Shown: positions 24,682 through 36,460 of the stretch, in pieces
Layout: each line of letters starts with the position of its first letter
How positions within the stretch are numbered: the first letter of the stretch is position 1
NCBI GenBank assembly: GCA_003254885.1
Contig: QANT01004181.1
Location: forward strand, 1-56,439
Direction of reading: 5' to 3'
Source: Purshia tridentata
Lineage: Eukaryota; Streptophyta; Magnoliopsida; Rosales; Rosaceae
DNA length: 56,439 nucleotides
Notes under the pieces: model-generated
The model's input: only the letters and a program-made list of their open reading frames with translations
What the model was told of the DNA's origin: nothing
Database searches by the model: none
Position numbers and translations under genes: made by a program

Positions 24682-24851
24682 AGAACTTCTCTCTTGTGGA
24701 AGTTCCTATGTGGAAAAGGTGTGAAAAAAATTATAACCACAAAATTTTTACTTTTATTATTAAATATTAAAGCTATGATAATAAATATGTGGCAGTAATT
24801 TGTTTTCCACATTCTTTTCGCACTTCTCTTCTGCAGGAGAGAAGTTTCCTA
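24682..24851. mobile_element. Short MITE with 9-bp near-duplication
   Basis: The 170-bp unit has arms AGAACTTCTCTCTTGTGGAA and, on the reverse strand, TAGGAAACTTCTCTCCTGCA. It is flanked by CATTACTAT (24673-24681) and CCTTACTAT (24852-24860), 8 of 9 identical. The duplication overlaps the tip of the preceding MITE, suggesting nested insertion. Confidence 0.65.
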
Positions 24852-25139
24852 CCTTACTATATATAAATACATAAATAATATATATATATATATATGTCCT
24901 TCTCTTATTTATTTACTACTTCAATTTTAAATTTGATACGATTTCTACCCTCTAAAATAATAATTGTCAATAACGAAATTAATAAATGGAACAAAATATA
25001 ACAAATGGCTGTCAATCAAAGCAACAGTGCTGACGACTGTCGAAATATTCATGTGAAGATTCATCCACCTCCTTTGTGAATCCAACGATAGTAAATTCAG
25101 ATGATTAAAATTTTTGAATGTCTCGACATGAAATAATAT

Positions 25140-25528
25140 GAAAAATACTTGGGTCACCTTTGGGGTTACCTCAAGATTAACCCACCTCTCCAAAATCGCA
25201 ATTTCAACAATGCCGATGCATGATTAGAATCGTTTATTTTTTAGATCACTTATTAAATATCCTTTCTGAAAAAAATTATTTGGTTATATAACTGCTATCA
25301 ATTATATAGAAAAAATAAATGATTTTCAATTAAAGAGTGATTTGTTAACTAAACCGTTGTTTTTTTCTATTTAATTGACAATAGTTATATAATCAAATGA
25401 TTTCCGCTTGAATTAATTTTTTGCATAGATGATCTATAATAGGTAATTTAAAAAATAAAGAGTTTCGATAATGCGCCGGCATTGCCGAAATTTTGATTTT
25501 AGGGGATGGGGTGACCCAAATATTGTTC
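25140..25528. mobile_element. Hairpin MITE, GGGTCACCC-tip family, second copy
   Basis: Tips read GAAAAATACTTGGGTCACC on the left and, on the reverse strand, GAACAATATTTGGGTCACCC on the right. The 389-bp unit is nearly palindromic and shares the core of the 7851-8275 copy. Flanks AAATAATAT (25131-25139) and AAAAAATAT (25529-25537) agree at 8 of 9 positions, as for a 9-bp target duplication. Confidence 0.75.
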
Positions 25529-25539
25529 AAAAAATATTA

Positions 25540-25837
25540 GGGAAATACTTGGATTATATCTATGTGTGACCTGCAGGTCACTCTATTTCTCAAAAATACT
25601 TATTCAGTAGTGCAGGCTCAAGATCAAAATTGTTTATTTTTAGATCACCTATTAAAGATCATCTATGTAAAAAATTAATTCAATTGGAAATTGTTTGGTA
25701 TATAATTATTATCTAGTAAATGGTATAAATGGATGGTTTGGTTAAAAAAACCACTCTTGCACTACCGAACAAGCATTGTTTAGGAGGTAGGGTGACCGCC
25801 TGGTCACACCTAGATCGATGTGACACAAGTATTTCTC
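25540..25837. mobile_element. Hairpin MITE with variant tips and shared core
   Basis: This 298-bp unit has tips GGGAAATACTTGGATTATAT and, on the reverse strand, GAGAAATACTTGTGTCACAT. Its interior (ATTGTTTATTTTTAGATCACC then TAAAGATCATCTATGTAAAA) resembles the core of its neighbours. It lies wedged between two GGGTCACCC-tip copies. I could not find a matching target duplication. Confidence 0.6.
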
Positions 25838-25850
25838 ATAATTTTTAAAT

Positions 25851-26272
25851 GAACAATTTTTGGGTCACCCATTGGGGGGACCTCAAGGTCACTTCACCTC
25901 TCTAAATTTTAATTTGGACAATGCCAATGCATAATCAGAACCGTTTTAGATCACCTATTATAGATCAACTATGCAAAAAATCAACTCAATCGAAAATCGT
26001 TTGGTTATATAATTGTTGTCAATTAAATAGAAAAAATAAATAGTTTCAGATTAAAGAGTGATTTTTTGACCAAACCATTAATTTTTTTATTTAATTAACA
26101 ACAATTCTATAACCAGATGATTTCCAATTGAGTTGATTTTTTGCATAAATAATTTATAATAGATGATCTAAAATACGAACGGTTCCGATTATATGCTAAC
26201 ATTGTCAAAATTATGATTTTAAGGGATAAAGTGACCTTGAGGTACACCCAAGGGGTGACCCAAATATTATTC
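25851..26272. mobile_element. Hairpin MITE, GGGTCACCC-tip family, third copy
   Basis: Tips read GAACAATTTTTGGGTCACCC on the left and GAATAATATTTGGGTCACCC on the reverse strand of the right. The 422-bp unit is nearly palindromic. Flanks TTTTTAAAT (25842-25850) and TTATTAAAT (26273-26281) agree at 8 of 9 positions. Confidence 0.8.
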
Positions 26273-26286
26273 TTATTAAATACAAG

Positions 26287-26440
26287 GGATACGTTCCAAG
26301 AATGAGATCATTTATAGATGCGATGTATCCATAAATGTTAATGCATTTAGATATTATTATAGGGGATACGTTCCAAGAATGAGATCATTTGTGGATGTGA
26401 CGTATCCATAAATTTTAATGCTTTATGGATATTATTATAT
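26287..26440. repeat. Tandem duplication, 77-bp unit, two copies
   Basis: Two near-identical units start at 26287 and 26364 with GGATACGTTCCAAGAATGAG, each followed by a TATCCATAAAT segment and an ATTATTATA end. They differ at a few positions, so the duplication is not very recent. Confidence 0.75.
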
Positions 26441-29400
26441 GGTAAATTAATCATCTGGATTCTTAAATAAATCAAGTTGATCGATTAAAAGGTATAATAT
26501 CTCGAACTAGGAAGTGACAATATTATATATAGGAATAAAGGTAATGGGAAAGCCATATTTTGTTAATTTTACTGGGGTCCATGCATGCACCATCCCCAAA
26601 TCTTCAGGCATGCTACTTTCATAATCCCTTCTTTAGTTCTGTTTATTTATGTATTTATTTTTTCTCTGGCATTCTCGAATATATCCTCAAGTTCAAACTT
26701 TACTATTAACTTGATTCTATGTTGTTTTCATTTTATGCATGCGAGTTGCATGCATGTATTATGTATAGCTCATAATTGAAAGGAATATATGCAAAAAAGT
26801 TCATGCTATTAATTATTATTACATGCGAATTATCATAGTAACACTATACATATCTTATGTTTTATATAAATTAGTCTTTGACTTAATTTCCACTCCACAA
26901 ATACAAATTTTTTAACTAAATTGTATAGCCGACATGAGAATTGTACACGTAGAAGTACATGCAAAATTCATGCAATAATATTCGATTTGGTTTACAATTC
27001 TTGACTTGGACCCTAAAAAGAGATTTTGGTCATTTTAATTGGTGGAACCCAGACGCGTTATCACATTCTCAACTTGACTTGGCAGGGCCCATGCTAACCG
27101 AAAGTTTAATTTGAAGATATGGTTATTTCGAGGAAAGTGGTAGTTAGTTTCAGTTTACCTGTCAACTGTCATTTAGCTTAATTCGGATTCTTTCTCTTTT
27201 TTTTTTTTTTTCTTTTTTGGTTGTTCAAAGTCTTGGAATCTATGTACGTACAAGGTTGTCGACAGTCGATCGTGTGTGTACTATCGATGGTTAATATCAT
27301 GTCTGAAAGAATTATGAATTCAAATTAAGATTGAACAGTTTTGACCAAGTTCTTATGAGTTCGATCTACTGGTCGATCAGTCTAATTAACTAGTTGGTCT
27401 AATTTGATTTTGATTTCTAAGCCATGATTGAAATTTTGTCGAATATTTTCAACATCAGAAGTTGACACTTTTAACTTATAGCAAGAAGAGGACCACTTAT
27501 AGCTAGGTCGAACACTTTTGTCTTAAACGTACATGTCACAATCAAAGAATTAATAGGAACATTAGTAAAAGGATATATTATATTTTAGTCCTTATAGTTT
27601 GGATTGTTATAATTTAAAAATATAATAATATGCTCCGACTCTAATAAGAAGTTCCTTTTCAAAAGAAAAAAAAAATCTATTTTAAGTGTCGGTAAAGAAA
27701 GAAAATATCCCATGCAACAATTTAAGATATGCCAAAGAAGTAATTAAAATGTTCACTGTATAGAAAGTGTTTTCTAATTAAATGCCCAATATATCAATTT
27801 GGGTAATATTAGTCTCACATTGGATGAGTTAATTGCGTATAAGCTTTTAATAAGGCCGTCATAAATATATAATTATTGGGTCATTCTGCCTAATATGGTA
27901 GTGTGAACTGTAAGTTATAAATAAAATACAAAAAAACAAAAAAAAAATGCTGATGGACACGTGCCAAAGGCTAGTATCATTGAAGCCAAAGTGTATGCAG
28001 ATAATATTAGCACAACCAAAAGCAACTCAAATTTACATACACATATAGACCATATGCAATTATGAACCCCCAAAACTATCTGCATGTACATCTTATTCCT
28101 TCACTTTCAGCCACACCAATGGCCACCACCAAATTAACCCCAAAAGCTCTCCAAAAACTTCTTGAAACATCCACGACCCCAGCATAGACATATCGGTTAG
28201 AGCCATGGCTGCAGCCAAAGCAAACCCAACTAAAAACAAGAGGAGGCAGATCCACCTCAGTGTAGATTATTAAAAGTTGGGAGATTTTATGGACCCAAAA
28301 AAAAGTTGGTAGATTTTAAGACGTATTAGGTCCTCCAATGAGCATTGAACAGCTCCAGAGTCCAGCCACTGTAAATAAATTACAAATGCAAATCAGAAAT
28401 CAGTTTCAGAGGAGTATCCATCTTTTGTGGCTCACTTAGTTGCAATCAGAACCCAATTTTACAAACCAAATCCCATTACTTAATTAAACATATATGTTCT
28501 TAATTCTGACCACCATGTTGTAGCTTAAGGATGAACCTCTTTGCTTTCATGTTCAACGGAGAAGATGACTAGATGAAAGCATGATCGGGTAACAAGCTAG
28601 ATCACTGCATTTCTAATAAAAAGCCATTAAATTTTACAACAACCTTTCTTGAATTTTTCTGATTAATGTTGTTTAGGATTTAAAGGTTTTATCTCTACGA
28701 TTTAGAGTTAGTGCCATGCATCCTAAAATCTGAATTCTAAACCATATTAAAAAATAATCTAATAAACATCAATAACTGCATGCTAACTAAACTTTAAACT
28801 CTACTAAAAAAATTTAGAATAATAGATCGACCAAAATTTCTGTCAATTTATTTGAAAACGTGAAGTAAACGGAAAAAATCAAAATTTCTTTTTTTGTAGC
28901 AAAAATCGGGTTATTTAAGAACCACACGCAAATTTTCTATTTAAAATTTTAATTTATGAGTGCAAGAGAATAAAATAAAAGTTCTAATAGTAGTTTCCGA
29001 TGAGAATTTAAACAAAGACAAAAATGTTTTGGTGCTAGTTAATCTATAAATTAACTCAAAAGTATTATAAATACATTTTATTTTTTGTTTCATACTCTTG
29101 GATATGTATATAATAAATAGGGTACTTAACCTAGAAGGCCAAAATTGACCCACAAAACACCGGCCCACTATTTAATTTCCAGGATGAAATTCTTACCGAG
29201 AGTTCGATATAGTTCTTGCAAGTACTTAACAATATGCATCGTACATTTTTATAGGCAAATTCAAAATTAATGTCCTAAAACTGCATATAAAACTCCAAAA
29301 TTAGATGTATCAGAAATTTTCCACAAAAAAAAAATTTGAAACAGAAAAATGAACCAAATGACATTAATGACATTCAAGGTGATGCCATTTCATTTTAACA

Positions 29401-32400
29401 TATCGGTATGACGACAAAATATTGGGTCCTACGTACTCGATCATTGTCACACTCCCATCAAAAGAAAGCATATATATATATATGCTTTCCAATATGGTTC
29501 TCTCTATCAATTGGCTGTAAACGAAATAACACCAATTACTCCCTCCTAAGATAGCATGAATTATGATCTTCTACATCAACAGTGTATAAATATATGACTG
29601 ATTTGTGAATACATGTTTGATGTTTGGCACTTTGGCTTCAAAGTTTGAAATCCTCGATCTTGATATTTTACAGCTGCATCTCACAAATCAATGACACCTT
29701 CCTCTTGTGAAAATTAAAATTACAACCCAGTTTCCAAGTGGGTCATCTCTAGTCAACCCACGTGTAAAACTGTAGGCCAACCCAAAAAAGCACGCGCAGA
29801 AAGAAAGAAAGAAGACTTTGTTTATGACTGATGGATCGGTGTGTGTGGGTCATGAATTGTTTGGCAAATTAAAATTATTAATTGTTGGACTTGGACCCAA
29901 TTAAAATCATTGTGTAAACCCCACTCATGACCACAAAGACACTACTGATCAGCTACTACGTAGTACATGGGTAACTAACAGCCAAAACATAAATATTGAA
30001 ATATCTATGAATCCAAGACTTACAAGCTAAGGCCCCAAAACTTTGCTTGCTTTGGTTGCGCAGTGCTCAGTCATTTTCAGACCACATAAATTACTTGTGG
30101 CTTGGCACACAGTGCATATGTGAGAATATTTGATATCTGGGATGATTTCGATATTAGTACACTAACACTATTATTTTTATTTTAATAGTTAAATTTTGCC
30201 CTATGTAGGATAACAATATTCTATTAGATCTCTACTATTTACAAATTGTGCTATATTATGTAATTAATATATGTTTTCAAATTGTGTCACTCTTTAATTG
30301 TCATTAATTCTCCTATTAGAAAAAAAAAATCTCCTTAAATTCATTACAATACATATATAAATATGTATTTAAATTATGTATAAATATGTATTTTTCATAC
30401 CATGATTGAGTCAAAATAAGGAACCTGCAACTGAGAATTATATGTATAGGTTCATGTAAGTTCTTTAATTTGTGTAGGTTATTTATTTGTTCAAAAGAAT
30501 AGTATGTACGTTATTTATTTTTTAATGATCGATTGAGTTCATTCGAATTGTGTTTGTGCATATATTTAATTATATAGAAATTTTTTTGATGTTCATTATT
30601 TATTTGTGAGAATTACTTGTTGGTTATTTATTTGTTTATAATTATTAATAGAATTCAAAAAAATTATAGGCATTCATGATTAACATTTGAAATTTACGTC
30701 CATGAATCATTAGAATGTAATTAAAGCACAAAAAATTGCAAAAATTAAATACATACGTTACTAAATATCTTAAAATAGAAAGAATGATAAGTTGACAAGT
30801 GGTCAAAGGGGCCGGTTAACATTAAAAAAAAAACTACTGAGATGAGTTTTAGAAAATATCAATTTAATTGATGGGAATTTTTCTAATTTAATATATTTGA
30901 TATTATTGCATGCAGGCTAGCTAATAGCTCGCTTGATGTTTGAATATGACACTGTCCACATATATGATGAACCGTTTCACTAAGCATGAGTGGTTGTGAA
31001 GATCTTCTCTTGCGTAGGATTTAAATGTTGTAAGAATTCGTATCGTGAGAGAGAGTGTTAGAATGCTCATCAATATTCTAACATTCAGCTCACGTTCGAA
31101 TGCTCACATGCATTTCTCACTTTTTCAACGTGCATTTGAACGTTCACACACATTTGTCACTTTTTTATTTTGAATAGAGAAAATTCAGCGGTGATGAGTG
31201 TTTCTATATATGGATTGTTTTGATATATATACCAAGCCGGTATATATATGGTAGAAGTCTTTAAGACGTACATATCTTTACTTGCTTCCAGGAGCGTACA
31301 CCAATTCATGTGAAATTACATCATGCAAGCTGAAAGATATGTCGACAAAGATTGATTATTGGCTTGTCCTCCACTCAAGAAATATATACATGCATGCATC
31401 TCATTGAAGAGCACATGTATATTGTTTTAAAAGATCGAACATTCAAACTCACCACGGCACATTGCATGGCATCATGCATTTACAACCCATGTGCTACAAA
31501 GTAGAAAAAGAATCAAAATGTTTCATCAATACATCATATATATACACATCGACAAATAATTTGATTAAATTCAATTCATATTCCCATGCACGACTTTGAT
31601 TGATTCTTGGAGAACCAGACCAAGCAAATATTCACCTCGTGACCTCGTACTCTCTGAAATTTTTTAAGTCTAGCTCTACCTAAATTATAGCATGAACAAC
31701 CAACACGTGCATGGTCAATATAAATATAATACTAAAACTTAATCTACGTGAGTGAATGTGAATATATGTACGTAAGACTCTAGCTTGTTAGTCTTTAATT
31801 TTTCCGAATATCCGCCAACCATCACAGGTGCATGGCTTTGCTTCTTCACACGGTTCACCGTCTCTGGCCCCACGTATCACCGCATGAGCTCTGTCCGAGT
31901 GCCACGAAGCCACATCTGCTACTTTTACGTGGGAAAAGCTGATCGGGCACACAGTTGGTGTCTGGGTGGAGCACAACAGCGTGCGTGCCTAGCTAGTGTC
32001 TCTTAGGTAGCACAGAGGTCAGGCCTAGGCATGTTTGCAACGTACACGTGGCTTCTGATTCCGCTTAGGGATCCGTGGATGTTTCTTGTTGGGTAGACGG
32101 CGAACCCTTTTTCTGTTTCTTTATTCTTTATTTTATTTTTGTGGTGAAAACTGAAAAGACGGCATGTACAATTGTACATTGTACAGTGTGTTTGCTAAAT
32201 TATGGAAAGATAAATTCAATAACTAAAAGGTAAGTGTTATTATGACTACTCTAATGCATGATCGTACTTTAATAATTCTTGTTTTGATTACTATAAATAA
32301 AATATTATGTAACAGATACCTCTTGAATAAGTAAAGCAAGAGTATGCTAAAATTAATATATAATAAGTTTTAATTTATTTATTATTTTTGTTTTTAAGGA

Positions 32401-33257
32401 CTAATATTAGTTGTTTCGGAAGAAGTGTCAATTAGATAATATAGAGATTAAAAGGACGCTTCTTTCTTATGGAAAGAGAGATGTAGATAGGGTGCGGAAG
32501 TAGAGATGCAGAGTTACTCAAACGTAGTGCTACGTCCTATTTATTTATGTTTTCGCATCAACTTCGCATTCTCTTTTCTGTATAAGAGAAAAATTTGGGA
32601 TTAAAATAGACAATAATTGTATTTAAAAATGCACTTTTTTGTTAAAATCAAGGCACTTTAACTATCACTCCGTTCTACACAAGTAATGTTAATTCTAATT
32701 ATTGCCAATTTTCCTCGTAATGTAGCATTAGTTCTCGCTAATATGTGCACTTCATTTAAATTGGAAAACAAATAGGAGTGGGTATACTTATTCTCAAATT
32801 AAATCTATATAGGAGGAGTAGGTTATGATATGCAGCTGCTTCACTCCAATCCAAGGATGCATTTGACGAAGAAAGTGTTTTTAAGTACAATAATTGTAGG
32901 TACCACTTCGCCATATTGATATGGTATAATGAATAAGTAATTAAACAGATATGTAATTAATCGTTATTTTTGGGACTCATATAACTATATATAATTTAAA
33001 AATCTATAAGATATAGATGATATAAAATATATGAACCATTTTATAAATTTTGGAGTCTTACAAACAATGGTATACGGTAATCATTGTGCAAAGATGATTT
33101 CCCATAAATATATATATATATATATTGTGCAAAGATGTTTAATATGGTATTTTATTTATTTCTGCTTATCAAACAAGGGAAAGAAAAAAGAGTATATAAT
33201 TAATTAATGTCTTAATTATGCCATGTACATATCAAGGTCTAAAACTGCCAATATGAT
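26441..33257. other. Gene-free AT-rich stretch of about 6.8 kb
   Basis: No supported gene. Open frames at 26585-26779, 28941-29168 and 31785-32006 show no domain. Noted content: a T-rich run near 27200; a partly repeated GAATGCTCACATGCATTTCTCAC-like segment near 31095-31170; and a G/C-richer block at 31810-32110, listed separately. Nearly all the rest is low-complexity AT DNA. Confidence 0.25.
31810..32110. promoter_or_regulatory. G/C-richer block with several ACGT cores, no gene
   Basis: Within otherwise AT-rich DNA this block has ACGT cores in CCCACGTATC (about 31870), TTTACGTGGG (about 31925) and GTACACGTGGC (about 32042). It has no convincing frame on either strand and no transposon termini I can see. 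A conserved non-coding element, a decayed gene end or a relic promoter are all possible. Confidence 0.3.
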
Positions 33258-34254
33258 CAGTGGCGGATGCACGTTCAAAGGCAGGGGGTCGGGCCACCCC
33301 CCAAACGACAAAGCTTCAACCCATGAACCACTTTTCTAAGTCGCCAATGACCCCCCAACATCTGGACGGTGACCCCTTTGTAGCCTAGCAACCCAGCCCA
33401 GCTTCCCTTGCCCTCCGCTAGCTCACTCTAACCTAAGCTTGGAAGGTCACCATCTCTGACTGGACCAAAGTTATGCCATATGTGTCTTTGAGCTTATTTT
33501 TTGGCTTTCCATGGAAGCTATCTTACTAGCTTTACTGTTTAATTAAGTTGTTTAGATCTTCTTTAGTCTTTATTTGTTTTTCTGCTGTGCCTTTCTTCCT
33601 GCCCATTGGTTTTGGGCTTTTAGTGTTGTTCTCTCCGGGCCTTTGGTCTTTTCAATAAATTTCTTTTAGACCCAAAATAAAATAAAGAACAAGCATCTTG
33701 GGTGGCTACATATGTGAAGGAATTTATTTTTAGCCGATTAATTAAAACAAGAAAAGAAAATTATAACTACAATTTTTTTGTTCAGTTTAGCCTAATTGTT
33801 TTTTTAAGTATCCTGCACAAAACAGCTCCATTTTGAGTAAGAATTAAAGAATTAAATTTTGAAAATTCCTTGAAATTTCTATTTTTTTGAAGTCTCGAAA
33901 TATCACCAAATCAAAATTATAAAAATTTTGTTAAAAGTTTCAATTTTTTTAGTCAAAATTTTCAATAAAATCGAAATTTCTTCGAAATTTTCATATTTTT
34001 TAACTATCAAAATTTTATCGAAATCCAAAATTTAATTCCCTAGTAGGAATTAAACAAAATAAAATAAAACAAACTTCCCATATTTAACCAACTCGAGCCC
34101 TCTTTTTTTTTTTTCCACCGGCCCTCAATTCCAAACCTTAACCAGCCAAACCTCAAAACCAACACACAACCACATATCACCGGAGAGTCGTCACCGTCGG
34201 TCTCTGTCGTTTACACCATGAACCCCCAGGTTAGGAATCCTGGATCCACCATTG
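33258..34254. mobile_element. Non-autonomous hAT element with exact 8-bp duplication
   Basis: The 997-bp element starts CAGTGGCGGATGCACG and its reverse complement starts CAATGGTGGATCCAGG. It is flanked by an exact 8-bp duplication, AATATGAT, at 33250-33257 and 34255-34262. A G/C-rich subterminal block with GGGGGTCGGGCC lies near the left end. An internal segment near 33630-33690 ends in a TTTCAATAAATTTCTTTT-type run that could be the 3' end of another retroelement. No transposase is encoded. Confidence 0.85.
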
Positions 34255-34764
34255 AATATGATGATAAGGTTTCTTGGCCTTTACTGTAATGCCCTAACTA
34301 TGTCATGTACATATCAAGCTCTCTAAAAATGCCATATAGCTTGATAAGATTTCTTGGCCTTTGCTGTAATGTCCTAATTATATGTCATGCATGTACATAT
34401 CAAAAGCTCTCAAAATGCCCAATTAGCTTGATAAAGTTTATTGGCATCATTTGATGGCCATACCTTTTTGGCTTAATAGATGAAGCCAATCTTTTTGCTT
34501 TTTGGATTCGAAAGAGAAAATTAATTCTCAAAATAAACATATATAATAAATGACGTAAGATATATCATATATGTGATTATCGTGTAATAACAATAATGTG
34601 ATGCGATTATCATGCGGTCATAATTCGATTTGTAAAATATTAGGCAAGTGTTCAAACGTCTGAGTTAGCATTTGATGCATGTGGGTCGAAGTTATTAGCC
34701 AAAACCCAAAAATATTTTCCAACACTAGGACTTACTTTTAGTGCCTCAATTAAATTGATGCAAC
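34255..34764. other. Unassigned intergenic DNA with a degenerate duplication
   Basis: Two related segments around 34268-34340 and 34341-34440 share TTTCTTGGCCTTT, CTGTAATG and GTACATATCAA motifs in the same order, an imperfect direct repeat also echoed near 33220. No gene was found. Confidence 0.35.
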
Positions 34765-35016
34765 TATATATTTGAAAAAATATGCACACGTACAATATTG
34801 TAATAAAAATGATCTATTGACATGTGTTCTTATTTTAAGTAAAGTTTGCAGTTCTTAAAAGTAAAAAAACATATGACGTCATAATATTAATATATATTTG
34901 AAAAAATATGCATACGTACAATATTGTAATAAAAATGATCTATCGACATGTGTTCTTATTTTAAGTAAAGTTTGCAGTTTTTAAAAGTAAAAAAACATAT
35001 GACGTCATAATATTAA
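34765..35016. repeat. Tandem duplication, 126-bp unit, two copies, each with TGACGTCA
   Basis: Two nearly identical 126-bp units start with TATATATTTG at 34765 and 34891. Each ends with a palindromic TGACGTCA (34874-34881 and 35000-35007), a core bound by bZIP proteins. The few differences suggest a fairly recent duplication. No transposon termini were seen. Confidence 0.8.
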
Positions 35017-35706
35017 GTGGTTGTACGATTTAAAATTTTTTCTTATATATAAGATAACGATTAAAAAAAGAAAAAATGAATGACGTAGATTTAGGCGAAG
35101 AACACGGAGTCAGTTTTGGATTTCGAAAGGGATTTTTTATTAGAATTTGTTTTTGTTTTGATTGAAACTTGAACACCAGTAGTTTGTATATATTCTTTAG
35201 CCTCCAGAGAGCATCTCTAACTCCAAAGCCTCCTCACATGAGGGAAATGCAATGTGATCGAACATCATTAAAATATTATTAATACAAAGATACCCACCAA
35301 TTAAATACGAAGTATGTGAGAAATTATTAATGTGACAATACCATGCATATATATCTGGTATCACAAATCAGAATCTGTTTCTAATTTAATTCTTTATACT
35401 ACTGCGAATCATAGAAATTATAAACAGAAAACCCATGCATGGTCTTTGTCTAGTCTTACGGTCAATTGCTTTAAGAATCTTTCTAGCTTATTCGCATTCT
35501 TTGCATGCAAGTTACCTTAACTAATTGCATTATTGGATACACACATGCACACACACACACACACACACACTCTCTCCAACACACAAAATAATGGGAGAAA
35601 TCTGAAAAGGTGAGAACATGCATATACAGTAGTTTGAAGGCTACCAAATGGGAGAAGACGAATTGTCCTGTACTTGACTTGACCACATCTCTATGTCCCT
35701 CTCATC
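35017..35706. other. Unassigned flank of the gypsy element with an AC microsatellite
   Basis: An (AC)n tract lies at about 35548-35570. The last five bases, TCATC at 35702-35706, are one copy of the target duplication of the neighbouring LTR element. No gene was found. Confidence 0.3.
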
Positions 35707-36441
35707 TGATGTAGAATGGGTTGGACAGCAATGCAAAATAAACTAAAGGAAAACAAAAGAACTAGAAAAGGAAATAAAAGATAACTGGAATCACTCCAGA
35801 GGCTTAACACCCGATATTGGCTTCACACCAAAGGTTGGTTTCACACCAAAAGCTCTCCCATCTCAGGAAATCTAATCAGAAAATTTTATTACTCAATATC
35901 ATCTGTCCTCCAAGAGATACAAAGAGGTCTTATATAGACTTAAAACCCGAAGACTAGAAAAGGAAATAAAAGATAACTGGAATCACTCTAGAGGCTTAAC
36001 ACCCGATATTGGCTTCACACCCGATATTGGCTTCACACCAAAGGTTGGTTTCACACCAAAAGCACTCCCATCTCAGGAAATCTAATCAGAAAATTTTATT
36101 ACTCAATATCATCTGTCCTCCAAGAGATAAAAAGAGGTCTTATATAGACTTAAAACCCGAAGGAAACTAGGAAAGCAAACCTAGTCTAAGATAGAAATCC
36201 TAATCTAACTAGGAAAAATAAAGTCAACCTAATCTAACTAGGAAAGATAAAGTCAATCCTTATAAAAATAAGAAATCAAACCAAATCCTTCTTGAAAAAG
36301 GAAAACAAAAAAAAAAAACACATGAAACAAACAACCAGGAAAAACTAATCCAGCCACAAAGATAAAGTTGAATTAGATGTTCTGTTCTTCCCTCTTCTCC
36401 GTTGGTAAACCTTAAATGGTTTGTTAACGATGTCCGCATCA
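35707..36441 (-). repeat. 3' LTR of the gypsy element, enlarged by an internal duplication
   Basis: This LTR is 735 bp against 555 bp for its partner. A tandem unit of about 192 bp starts at 35761 and again at 35953. Within the second copy an 18-bp CCCGATATTGGCTTCACA is itself doubled. The partner LTR has one extra 30-bp unit of the TCTAACTAGGAAAAATAAAG type. Together these explain the 180-bp length difference. Confidence 0.9.
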
Positions 36442-36460
36442 ATTCCCCCTAGCTGAGAAG
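36442..36460 (-). other. Polypurine tract of the gypsy element
   Basis: On the minus strand, AGCTAGGGGGAAT lies directly before the TGATGC start of the 3' LTR. This is the expected place and composition for the primer of plus-strand DNA synthesis. Confidence 0.75.

Noticed and set aside
25538..25850. Exact target duplication for the MITE at 25540-25837
   Set aside because: Flanking bases do not match well at any shift I tried, so only the inverted ends are claimed.
28110..28190. Short ATG frame in the 28-kb region reading a Thr/Leu-rich peptide
   Set aside because: Only about 22 codons, no conserved motif that I know, and no supporting signals.
31785..32006. Overlapping open frames on both strands in the G/C-richer block
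   Set aside because: Neither shows a domain, splice structure or biased codon use. Higher G/C alone lengthens frames.
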